DNA of 36,042 nucleotides from a virus, in the IMG/VR virus record IMGVR_UViG_3300027896_000122, positions 1 through 36,042 of that record; one strand, 5' to 3'. Positions 1 through 7,312 of this stretch are shown piece by piece (the first letter of the stretch is position 1; each line of letters opens with the position of its first letter). The position numbers and the translations under genes are program-made. The notes below the pieces were generated by a model. That model did not search any database. It saw only the letters and a program-made list of their open reading frames with translations, and was not told the origin of the DNA.

Positions 1-257
1 GGACCTTCTGATGTCGGTGCTGAAGTTGCAGGTGCAGTAAATACTGCTATCAATGGTACAATTAATGTTCTTCAAAAAATTGATCCTTCAAATATTCATA
101 AATTAGTTGATAGTCAGATAGCTGATAATGGTATAGTTCTTACTATAAGTACATATAGATGTACTATAGCTGGTGTTTTAAGTCTTTTTCCTGTAATAAT
201 TCAACCACCTGATACAACAGATCCTTATATTATAGATATGGATACAATAGGAGGTTC
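1..257. repeat. Terminal direct repeat, left copy (contig closes into a circle)
   Basis: Bases 1-257 repeat at 35786-36042 with three substitutions (52 A/G, 91 A/G, 136 G/C). The reading frame of the tail-fibre gene runs correctly across the junction. The overlap shows the molecule is circular, circularly permuted or terminally redundant, with a unit of about 35,785 bp. A P22-like headful-packaging phage gives this kind of overlap at assembly. Whether the repeat exists physically or only in the assembly cannot be decided here. Confidence 0.9.
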
Positions 258-498
258 TTTTCTACAAGTTGACAATCTTGATCATACTGCATCAAGAGAA
301 TTATGGACATCAAATGCACATACAGGCGATGTTTTGATCTTACAAAATGTTGGTTCATACGGTTTTGACATGCAAGAATTACCAAATTGTACATCAGCAC
401 ATTTTACAATACCAACATCACCAGCTTATGCAGTATATCAATTTTTATGCATTGATGGTGCAACTAATCATTGGGCGAAACTTGTACCAGTAGCATAA
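1..498 (+). CDS. Short tail-fibre protein, C-terminal part (continues from 35483)
   Basis: This is the end of a gene that starts at 35483; joined across the circle it gives 266 residues. The part here begins in frame with GPSDVG and stops at TAA 496-498. The last ~89 residues (from about base 229) resemble the C-terminus of the 958-residue collagen-like fibre at 15051-17927: both contain LILQN and end with CIDGATNHWA, and about half the aligned residues match by eye. A shared C-terminal domain in two fibre-like proteins suggests a receptor-binding tip or trimerisation module. The ATG of the next gene follows the stop directly. The tail-fibre role is inferred from the N-terminal half and from context. 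Confidence 0.8.
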   Translation, partial: GPSDVGAEVAGAVNTAINGTINVLQKIDPSNIHKLVDSQIADNGIVLTISTYRCTIAGVLSLFPVIIQPPDTTDPYIIDMDTIGGSFLQVDNLDHTASRELWTSNAHTGDVLILQNVGSYGFDMQELPNCTSAHFTIPTSPAYAVYQFLCIDGATNHWAKLVPVA

Positions 499-1017
499 AT
501 GGAAAGAACTATATTACAAATTATATTAGGTGGAAAAATACCTATCTATCTACAATCATGGATCAATTCAGTCATTGAATATGCTCAAAAAAATAACTGG
601 AAATATGAACAAATAACTAATTGTGATAAGTATTTTTCTGAACCTACTTTCGGATCTAATTTATCTAAATTCATTTGGTATCGACATGTATCAGACTATA
701 TAAGAACAAAAATTCTATCAACAATTCCTAATATATGTTATATTGATTGGGACGTATTTTTAGATCCTTTAACGTTTAAAATACCAGACGAATCAAGAAT
801 AGCTTTTGGTAAAGAATCATCTATTGACTGTATCTTATATAATGGTAATGATCTTGAGGCTTACAAATATATTCATAGTTTAATTGAATTACCTAATTTT
901 AACATGCATTACAATTTATCAGATACTTTGAAACAATTTAGTAAGAAAAATAAAGTCCAAATTCTCAACAATTATTGGCATTTAGATAATTGCAGATTTA
1001 ATTACTTAAACAAATAA
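499..1017 (+). CDS. Putative glycosyltransferase, GT32/GT-A-like, compact
   Basis: A 172-residue protein. The pattern SDYIRTKILS (from about residue 65) followed by YIDWDVFLD (81-89) matches the D-x-x-R plus DxD signature of the DXD-sugar (GT32-like) glycosyltransferases, where DxD (D83, D85 here) binds the metal and nucleotide sugar. It is shorter than most family members and lacks an obvious membrane segment, so it would act in the cytoplasm. ATG follows the previous stop codon without a clear ribosome binding site, which suggests translational coupling to the tail-fibre gene. It precedes a radical SAM gene and a second glycosyltransferase. Fold assignment rests on these motifs only; acceptor and donor are unknown. 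Confidence 0.6.
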   Translation: MERTILQIILGGKIPIYLQSWINSVIEYAQKNNWKYEQITNCDKYFSEPTFGSNLSKFIWYRHVSDYIRTKILSTIPNICYIDWDVFLDPLTFKIPDESRIAFGKESSIDCILYNGNDLEAYKYIHSLIELPNFNMHYNLSDTLKQFSKKNKVQILNNYWHLDNCRFNYLNK

Positions 1018-1028
1018 TAAGGTCTTCT

Positions 1029-1874
1029 ATGATAATAGTTGACTGGAACTTTAATAGATCTTGCAATTTTAATTGTGATTATTGCCTCAATGATCAAAGT
1101 GATAAAAAAGACAAAGGTCCCTCATTCAACATAATCAAATCTGCAATTGACAGACTCACTAAAAATTATTTCTTTGCTTTTACAGGTGGTGAATTACTCC
1201 TCAATCCTGACTTTGTCAAAATAGCCTCTTATATCACAAATCGTTTCAATATCAGTCTTTATACTAACTTATCATTACCTTTAGATAATTTTATTGCTCA
1301 TATAGATCCAAATAAAGTAAAATATATTGTAGGCTCTCTCCATATAAAAGAGAGAACAAGACTAAATATTCCTCAATCTCAAATAGTAAATCAATACAAG
1401 AAATTAAAAGATGCAGGATTTAAAAATATCTATATCATCCAAATTTGTGATGACTATGCTCTATCAATTTATGATGAATTATATGATTGGTATAAAGAAT
1501 ACAATATAATAATAATTCCCAATAGATTAAAGACATCTCCTTGGTATAAATTCAACTATACAGATCAACAATTAAAAGACATGAATAGACTGTCACAACT
1601 TTCAAATTGTGATATGTTTCCATATGAGATGGCAATATATAAAAATAATAAAGATCAACCATGTATAGCTGGTTGTCAATATATAGTAATTTTATCTAAT
1701 GGTCGGATTGTAAAATGTTGGGGTGATTTAAAATCATTAGGAAATTTTTATATCGCTCCTTATTTTGACGAATCAATATTTAAGGAATCAATATGTAAAG
1801 TTGAGAATTGTGCTTGTTATCCTTGTAGATTAAATATGAGAGTTTTGCAAGATGCAGATAATAATAATAACTAA
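1029..1874 (+). CDS. Radical SAM enzyme with SPASM/twitch-like cysteine-rich C-terminus
   Basis: A 281-residue protein. It has the radical SAM cluster motif CxxxCxxC at C12, C16 and C19 (CNFNCDYC), the GGE motif at 53-55, and a C-terminal set of cysteines (C212, C216, C230, C256, C261, C263, C266) around SNGRIVKCWG. That layout fits a SPASM- or twitch-type domain holding one or more auxiliary iron-sulphur clusters, common in enzymes that modify peptides or proteins. It lies between two glycosyltransferase genes in the virion-gene block, and its last 23 bases overlap the next gene. A protein- or sugar-modifying role is inferred; the substrate is unknown. The Asn-rich tail is largely a by-product of the overlap. 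Confidence 0.85.
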   Translation: MIIVDWNFNRSCNFNCDYCLNDQSDKKDKGPSFNIIKSAIDRLTKNYFFAFTGGELLLNPDFVKIASYITNRFNISLYTNLSLPLDNFIAHIDPNKVKYIVGSLHIKERTRLNIPQSQIVNQYKKLKDAGFKNIYIIQICDDYALSIYDELYDWYKEYNIIIIPNRLKTSPWYKFNYTDQQLKDMNRLSQLSNCDMFPYEMAIYKNNKDQPCIAGCQYIVILSNGRIVKCWGDLKSLGNFYIAPYFDESIFKESICKVENCACYPCRLNMRVLQDADNNNN

Positions 1875-2511
1875 GGACCAACGACAATATATACCAGAAT
1901 TCGCATATCAATTAGATAGTCAATTACCAGATATTAAAAGGTTATTTGTAATAGATAAAGATACAGATGAATCTAAATTAGTTTTAAAGGCATTACATGA
2001 AAATTTTATTGAACATACTGAGACATCAGGTTTTTGTGCTGGTAAATGCCGTGATATCGGACTTAATACATTCGGCATTGACGATACTATCTTTTTTGAT
2101 GGTGATAGAATCCCGCATGGATTAGGTTTAGAAATAGTTGGAAAAGCATTAGAATATGATGCCTGCTTAATGAAAGTTGAGAATGATTTTAGAAAATACT
2201 TTACTATAGACTTTATTAAGCATCCAAAGATAGGAATATATAGGAATGATTTTTTCTCTTGTGGTCTATTAATCAAAAAAGAATTAATTAATAAAATACG
2301 AATTTTACAAAATGGTAGACTATTTAATGATATATTTGATGGGATCTGGGGAGAGGAAGATCGTTATTTAGGTGACGTCATTCATACTTTAAAAGGATCA
2401 GTTGGATTATTTCCAAATAGTTGTTATGTTGAAGGTGGATTTAATTCAACTTTTGACCAGAATACTTATAGACAACAATGTCTTAAAAGAGCGGCATTGT
2501 ACAAAGGATAA
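1852..2511 (+). CDS. Putative GT-A glycosyltransferase
   Basis: A 219-residue protein starting with a beta-strand (MQIIIITKDQ), as in GT-A folds. DGDR at 83-86 is a DxD-type metal/nucleotide-sugar site, and WGEED at 166-170 matches the W-G-x-E-D motif of family 2 and family 7 C-terminal domains, where the acidic residue often acts as base. The start overlaps the radical SAM gene, so the two are probably translated together. The next gene, the gp4-like tail factor, follows after 3 bases. It probably transfers a sugar to a virion protein or another phage-specified acceptor; this is inference from context. Two cysteines (FCAGKC) near residue 61 are of unknown purpose. Confidence 0.65.
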   Translation: MQIIIITKDQRQYIPEFAYQLDSQLPDIKRLFVIDKDTDESKLVLKALHENFIEHTETSGFCAGKCRDIGLNTFGIDDTIFFDGDRIPHGLGLEIVGKALEYDACLMKVENDFRKYFTIDFIKHPKIGIYRNDFFSCGLLIKKELINKIRILQNGRLFNDIFDGIWGEEDRYLGDVIHTLKGSVGLFPNSCYVEGGFNSTFDQNTYRQQCLKRAALYKG

Positions 2512-2514
2512 AAT

Positions 2515-3375
2515 ATGACACAAGCAATTTATGGTAGTAATTATGAATATGGGTTAAGTCCTGTTTATAAAGATGATGAAATTCCTCCTGGACCTACACC
2601 ACCAGTTCCTCCACCAACTCCTATAACTTGTAATGATGGTACTATCATTACACCTACTAAAGTGCTCGATATTATTAGACGAGCATTAAGATTATTAGGT
2701 GTGTTAGTCACAAATGAAACAGTTGATGGACCGGAAGCTGCCGATTGTCTTGAACAACTTAACTGGATGGTAGATAGCTGGGCTAATGAAAAATTATTAT
2801 GTTTTGTCATAGACAATGAGATATTTAATCTTAATGGTGGACAGGGACATTATACAATTGGACCAGATGCTACTAAAGATTTTAATGCATATTTGCCTTT
2901 ACACATTGAATCTGCTTTTGTGAGAGATACTACATCTGGTTATCAAAATGATTATAAATTAGATATTATTCCAAATGCTAAATGGCAAGATGTATTCCAA
3001 AAAGGAATAGGTTCAACTTATCCACGATGGTTATGTTTTCATAGAACTTGGCCTTATGGTTCTATAGATATCTGGCCCGTACCTACAAGATCATTACAAT
3101 TATCATTATCTGTCTGGCATCAAGTACAGAAATGGTTAAGACTTTCTGATATTGTATGTTTACCACCAGGATATAAAACTGCTTTAGCTTATAATCTCGC
3201 AATAGCTATGGCTGGGGAATACGGTCAATCAATAAATCCTATCATTAGTAATGAGGCAAAACGTACAAAAGCGGTAATAAAAACTATAAATCAGGAACAG
3301 ATTTTAATGTCTACAGATGCATATGTATTACCAAGACGTGCTTTCAATCTATTATCTGGTCTCTATTCAACTTAG
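2515..3375 (+). CDS. P22 gp4-like tail accessory (head completion) protein
   Basis: A 286-residue protein. From about residue 48 (VLDIIRRALRLLGV) through ADCLEQLNWMVDSWANE to the end it resembles the tail accessory factors of the P22 gp4 type, which add to the portal after DNA packaging and link it to the tail. It is longer than P22 gp4 (166 residues) and carries a proline-rich N-terminal extension (PPGPTPPVPPPTP, about 25-37). Its place just before the gp10-like gene matches P22 order. Ribosome binding site AAGGA lies upstream of the ATG. Family assignment is by eye. Confidence 0.75.
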   Translation: MTQAIYGSNYEYGLSPVYKDDEIPPGPTPPVPPPTPITCNDGTIITPTKVLDIIRRALRLLGVLVTNETVDGPEAADCLEQLNWMVDSWANEKLLCFVIDNEIFNLNGGQGHYTIGPDATKDFNAYLPLHIESAFVRDTTSGYQNDYKLDIIPNAKWQDVFQKGIGSTYPRWLCFHRTWPYGSIDIWPVPTRSLQLSLSVWHQVQKWLRLSDIVCLPPGYKTALAYNLAIAMAGEYGQSINPIISNEAKRTKAVIKTINQEQILMSTDAYVLPRRAFNLLSGLYST

Positions 3376-3384
3376 GGAATATAA

Positions 3385-5166
3385 ATGACAACATTACCTT
3401 TTATAACTGGTACAGGACAAGGTAGATCTAGAGCCGTTGATGGTCAAGACCTCATCAACTTCTATCTAGAATACTATGGTGTAACTGGCCAGAAAATATC
3501 TGAATATTACGGTGCTACTAAACAAGCTAAAAGTAATATGGTAGCATATCCTACACCAGGATTAACAATTTTTAATCAAGACATTATTGCTGACTCTAAA
3601 GTCCGTTGTATTTATACGACATCAACAAATAGAATGTTTGCTGTTATTGGAAATCAATTTTTAGAATATAATATTCATGGTGCAAAAGTTTATAAAGGAA
3701 CATTGTTGACCTCAAATGGAACTGTTTCAATGATCGATTGTGGTAATGGTTCTGGTAGAGGTTTCGGTATTTGCTTAGTTGATGGAGAATATGGATATAA
3801 TTATAATTTAACAAATAATACATTCGAACAAATAACTGATCCAAGTTTTCCAAAATATCCTGGAACAGTTATTTTCATGAACGGTTTCTTTATTATAAAT
3901 GAATTAAACTCTGCTCGTTTTTGGTACTCTCAACAATATGATTGTCTTGACTGGGGCGATATTGATGTCCAATATTTAACTAAAGCATATTTACCTCTAC
4001 AAACAGGTTCTGTTGATATTTTATTGGAATTTGCAAACGGATTACCTGCTGTAAATGATACAATAATATCTGCTGGTATGTGGGTCACAATAACAAATCA
4101 GGCGTCTTATTTAGCTGGTGTCTGTCAATCTTATAATCCAACTACTGGTCATGCGACAATTTCTATTAATAATTTTGGCGGAGCAGGATCTCTAGATATC
4201 TGGACAGTTGATTTCTATCTAGGCACAACAAGATTCTATACAGCAGAAGGATTGCCTGACAGTATAAAAACAATAACTACTATAAGAAATGATTTGTGGA
4301 TAATGGGTGAGTTATCTACAGAGATATGGTATAATCCTATTGGTTATGATATAAATAATCCATTTGTTAAGAGAACTACATTCTTGAATAATGGAACTGT
4401 TGCGACAAATTCAGTAGCTACAAATGGAGATAATTTGTTTTGGTTAGGATCATCCGCTGCAGGATTTGGACAGATATGGATGAGTGATAATTATACACCG
4501 ATGAAGATATCGTCAAATTCAATAGATCATATGATTGAATCTTTGAATAATATAAAAGATGCAATTGGTTGGTGTTATACCCAAGATGGTCATAATTTTT
4601 ATGTCTTATCTTTTAACTCAGGCAATAAGACATTAGTATATGATATATCTACAAAAGAATGGCATGAACGGGCGGAGTGGGATGGTAAAAAATATAATAG
4701 ATATATTGGTAATTGTCATACATTATTTAATGATTTGAATTTAGTTGGAGATTATAGAAATTCAAATATATATAAGTTAGATTTGAATCAATATACTGAG
4801 AATAGTAGGATAGTTCGACGATTGATAACTGGACCACATATACATCAGGATAGGCAAAGAATATTTTTTAAAGAATTTGAGGTTGATATTGAGAGAGGTG
4901 TTGGTCTTGATGGTAAAAATTCTATAATGGTTGATCCTCAAGCATTTTTAGTCATGAGTGATGATGGTGGATATACATGGTCAAATGAATATTGGGGTCA
5001 GATAGGTGGTCGAGGAGCTTATAAGACAAGATTACATTGGCATCGATTAGGTATGAGTAGAGATCGTATATTCAGATTGATAATAAGTGATCCAGTAAAA
5101 ATAGTTTTAATCGGTGCACGCGGAGATATATCAATTGAAAACGCAAATGCACCTGTAGAAGGGTAA
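3385..5166 (+). CDS. P22 gp10-like packaged-DNA stabilisation protein
   Basis: A 593-residue protein resembling the P22 gp10 tail-hub/DNA stabilisation family: an early DGQDLINFYLE segment, YPTPGLTIF near residue 53, and late NEYWGQIGGRG and LHWHRLGMSRDRIFRL, which are typical of the family's end. It would close the head and form part of the tail tube. It is longer than P22 gp10 (472 residues). An insertion at about 207-278 contains GVCQSYNPTTG and ends in DIWTVDF; its pattern resembles the beta-domains found three times in the collagen-like fibre at 15051. AGGGA precedes the ATG. Confidence 0.75.
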   Translation: MTTLPFITGTGQGRSRAVDGQDLINFYLEYYGVTGQKISEYYGATKQAKSNMVAYPTPGLTIFNQDIIADSKVRCIYTTSTNRMFAVIGNQFLEYNIHGAKVYKGTLLTSNGTVSMIDCGNGSGRGFGICLVDGEYGYNYNLTNNTFEQITDPSFPKYPGTVIFMNGFFIINELNSARFWYSQQYDCLDWGDIDVQYLTKAYLPLQTGSVDILLEFANGLPAVNDTIISAGMWVTITNQASYLAGVCQSYNPTTGHATISINNFGGAGSLDIWTVDFYLGTTRFYTAEGLPDSIKTITTIRNDLWIMGELSTEIWYNPIGYDINNPFVKRTTFLNNGTVATNSVATNGDNLFWLGSSAAGFGQIWMSDNYTPMKISSNSIDHMIESLNNIKDAIGWCYTQDGHNFYVLSFNSGNKTLVYDISTKEWHERAEWDGKKYNRYIGNCHTLFNDLNLVGDYRNSNIYKLDLNQYTENSRIVRRLITGPHIHQDRQRIFFKEFEVDIERGVGLDGKNSIMVDPQAFLVMSDDGGYTWSNEYWGQIGGRGAYKTRLHWHRLGMSRDRIFRLIISDPVKIVLIGARGDISIENANAPVEG

Positions 5167-5171
5167 CTAAT

Positions 5172-6086
5172 ATGGCAAACACTCAAGGTTGGATAAATTT
5201 AGGAACTGATGTCGCAAGTGGTGCTGCAACTGGATCAGCTGCAGGTCCTTGGGGCGCAGTTATTGGTGGAGCAGTTGGACTCGGTGAAGGAATATACGGT
5301 CTCATTGCGGGAAGTAATGCAGAAAAAGCTCAACAGGCTGCTGCAGATGCTGCACAAAAACGCTTACAAGACTATTATCAGCAGGCTGCAGCATATGAAC
5401 AACCATATATGAATGTTGGATCTCAGGCTGCAGGACAATTGGGTAACATGTTATCTAGTGGTCAATTTAATATGCCAGAGGAGAATTTCCAATATAATTA
5501 TCAGCAAGATCCAGCTTATCAAAATCAATTGACTACTGGTAATCAACAAGTCATGGCCAATGCTGGTTCATTAGGTCAAATGTTCTCTGGTGCTACAATG
5601 AAAGCATTACAAAAATACGGTGTCAACATGGCCAATGCTAACTATAATGAAAATTATAATAGACAATTCAATCAATACAACACACAATACCAAAATAATG
5701 CTGCACAAAAACAAAACCAATTTATGAGACAATATAATACAGCAAATATGGGTCAAAATGCAGCAGCTGCATTATCAGGTGCTCAAAGAGGTTTAGGTGG
5801 TGAATTAGCAGGAATTGATATTCAAAAAGGTAATTTGACAGCAGCTAATGATATTGGACAAGCGCAAACTATAGGAAATATGATAGGATCTGCAGGTAGG
5901 ATAGTAGGAGGATTATTTGGAGGGAATCAGAGAATGACACAACCTCAGGATTTATCATCTGCAAATCAGATAGCTCCAGGAGAAATGATACCCGCATCAA
6001 ATAATTATGGATTGGGATTAACTAATAATAGTAAATATAATCTTGGTGGAGCCAATTATTATGATACTGGCTTAGGAGGTTTCTAA
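5172..6086 (+). CDS. Internal virion (ejection-type) protein, Gly/Ala/Gln/Asn-rich
   Basis: A 304-residue protein. It has a glycine/alanine-rich hydrophobic stretch near residues 17-47 (ATGSAAGPWGAVIGGAVG) that could insert into a membrane, then a Gln/Asn/Tyr-rich helical middle and a Gly-rich end. Similar composition occurs in the ejection proteins of P22-like phages, which leave the head with the DNA and form a channel through the cell envelope. Its place directly after the gp10-like gene and before two more Gln-rich proteins is where P22 encodes gp7, gp20 and gp16. No specific family is recognised. The stop overlaps the next start by one base (TAATG). Confidence 0.6.
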   Translation: MANTQGWINLGTDVASGAATGSAAGPWGAVIGGAVGLGEGIYGLIAGSNAEKAQQAAADAAQKRLQDYYQQAAAYEQPYMNVGSQAAGQLGNMLSSGQFNMPEENFQYNYQQDPAYQNQLTTGNQQVMANAGSLGQMFSGATMKALQKYGVNMANANYNENYNRQFNQYNTQYQNNAAQKQNQFMRQYNTANMGQNAAAALSGAQRGLGGELAGIDIQKGNLTAANDIGQAQTIGNMIGSAGRIVGGLFGGNQRMTQPQDLSSANQIAPGEMIPASNNYGLGLTNNSKYNLGGANYYDTGLGGF

Positions 6087-7303
6087 TGATAGCGAATTTA
6101 ATAGACTATAGCATTCCCAAAAGTTATAATTTGGGTGGGATGATTGCACAACAACAGGACATTGTAAGTCAAGACATTGCAAATCAAATGAGACAGCAAC
6201 AAATGGCTCAACAAGCTCAAGCTTTTCCTGTTGAACAACAAAGAGCACAATTGGCCAATATAAATCAGGCACAAGCGAATCAATTACAAGGAATGAATGT
6301 TGAAAAATTGGTGAAATCAAAACAGATATATCAGGATTCTCTTGACGAAAAAGGAAACCTTGATCCTAATAAATATAAACAGGAATTATATAAAGCTGGC
6401 TATGGTGATCTTGCACAAGCATATGATAAAACTGTTGCAGATATAGCAGATAAAACTGCTACTGCAAATATGCAGACAATGCATGCTAAAAGTGAGGGTA
6501 TTTCAAATCAAATTATGCAGGCTCAAAGTCAGGCAAATAAAATATATTTATTGACAAATTCATTTTTTACAGCTAGACCAGAACTTAATAGTGAGAATAT
6601 ATCTAAATTAGATCCGAAAAAGCAACCATTAACTCAAGGTCAATTAGATGCTTATAATTATTTATATAATGGTGTTCAAAAATTAGGATTACAAGATAAT
6701 ATTGATAATCCTGACCAATTTAGAGCAAATCCACAATTAGCAATACAAAAATTAGATGCTTTAACAAAAGAGAGTGATATTCGACAAAAAGATGCTCAAT
6801 TGGCAATGGAGAATCATAGAAATCAAATGTTGAATATATTTAGAGGATCTGAATTAACTTTAAAAAAGGAAGCATTAGAGAATAAAGAGAATAAGCAAGT
6901 AGAAGGAAAACCATTGACATCAAGATCACCTGCTGTGATTGATTCAAGAGCGCTTGATAATTATAGCGATATCTTAGATTTAGCTAAAGGTAAAATTACT
7001 GCGACAGTCGCAGGAATGATGATGAAAAAAGCTGAAGCATCTGGTGATCCTACATTATTACAAAATGTACAGAATAGATTAACATTCTTTACTGCTAATC
7101 CTAATGGTGTTTGGTCAGATGCTCAAAAACAAGATTTTACAGGAGCTATTAAGACATTAGCTGATGCAAAACTTAATAAAGTACAGTCATATAAAGAATC
7201 TATTTCAGATAAACAATGGGAGCCTATCCAATATACAGTTGATAGATATCAAAAATTAGCTAATTCTAAAGAGAGAAAATCTTTGGCAGATATTTTCAAA
7301 TAA
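6086..7303 (+). CDS. Internal virion (ejection-type) protein, coiled-coil and Gln-rich
   Basis: A 405-residue protein dominated by Gln, Ala, Lys and Asn. The segment at about 20-75 is strongly Gln-rich and predicted helical (QQQDIVSQ, MRQQQMAQQAQ). No membrane segment or catalytic motif is visible. AGGAGG sits within the end of the preceding gene, and start and stop overlap by one base, so the two are translationally coupled. By position it is the likely analogue of the second ejection protein of P22-like phages. The assignment is from context and composition, not from a recognised domain. Confidence 0.55.
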   Translation: MIANLIDYSIPKSYNLGGMIAQQQDIVSQDIANQMRQQQMAQQAQAFPVEQQRAQLANINQAQANQLQGMNVEKLVKSKQIYQDSLDEKGNLDPNKYKQELYKAGYGDLAQAYDKTVADIADKTATANMQTMHAKSEGISNQIMQAQSQANKIYLLTNSFFTARPELNSENISKLDPKKQPLTQGQLDAYNYLYNGVQKLGLQDNIDNPDQFRANPQLAIQKLDALTKESDIRQKDAQLAMENHRNQMLNIFRGSELTLKKEALENKENKQVEGKPLTSRSPAVIDSRALDNYSDILDLAKGKITATVAGMMMKKAEASGDPTLLQNVQNRLTFFTANPNGVWSDAQKQDFTGAIKTLADAKLNKVQSYKESISDKQWEPIQYTVDRYQKLANSKERKSLADIFK

Positions 7304-7312
7304 GGATAAAAT

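Noticed and set aside
1-257. Diversity-generating retroelement acting on the tail fibre (A/G differences between the terminal copies)
   Set aside because: No reverse transcriptase gene or template repeat is present, only three sites differ, and one difference is G/C. Population variation or error explains it better.
1920-2276. Minus-strand 118-codon frame opposite the second glycosyltransferase
   Set aside because: It lies inside a gene with clear glycosyltransferase motifs and has no ribosome binding site or recognisable domain.
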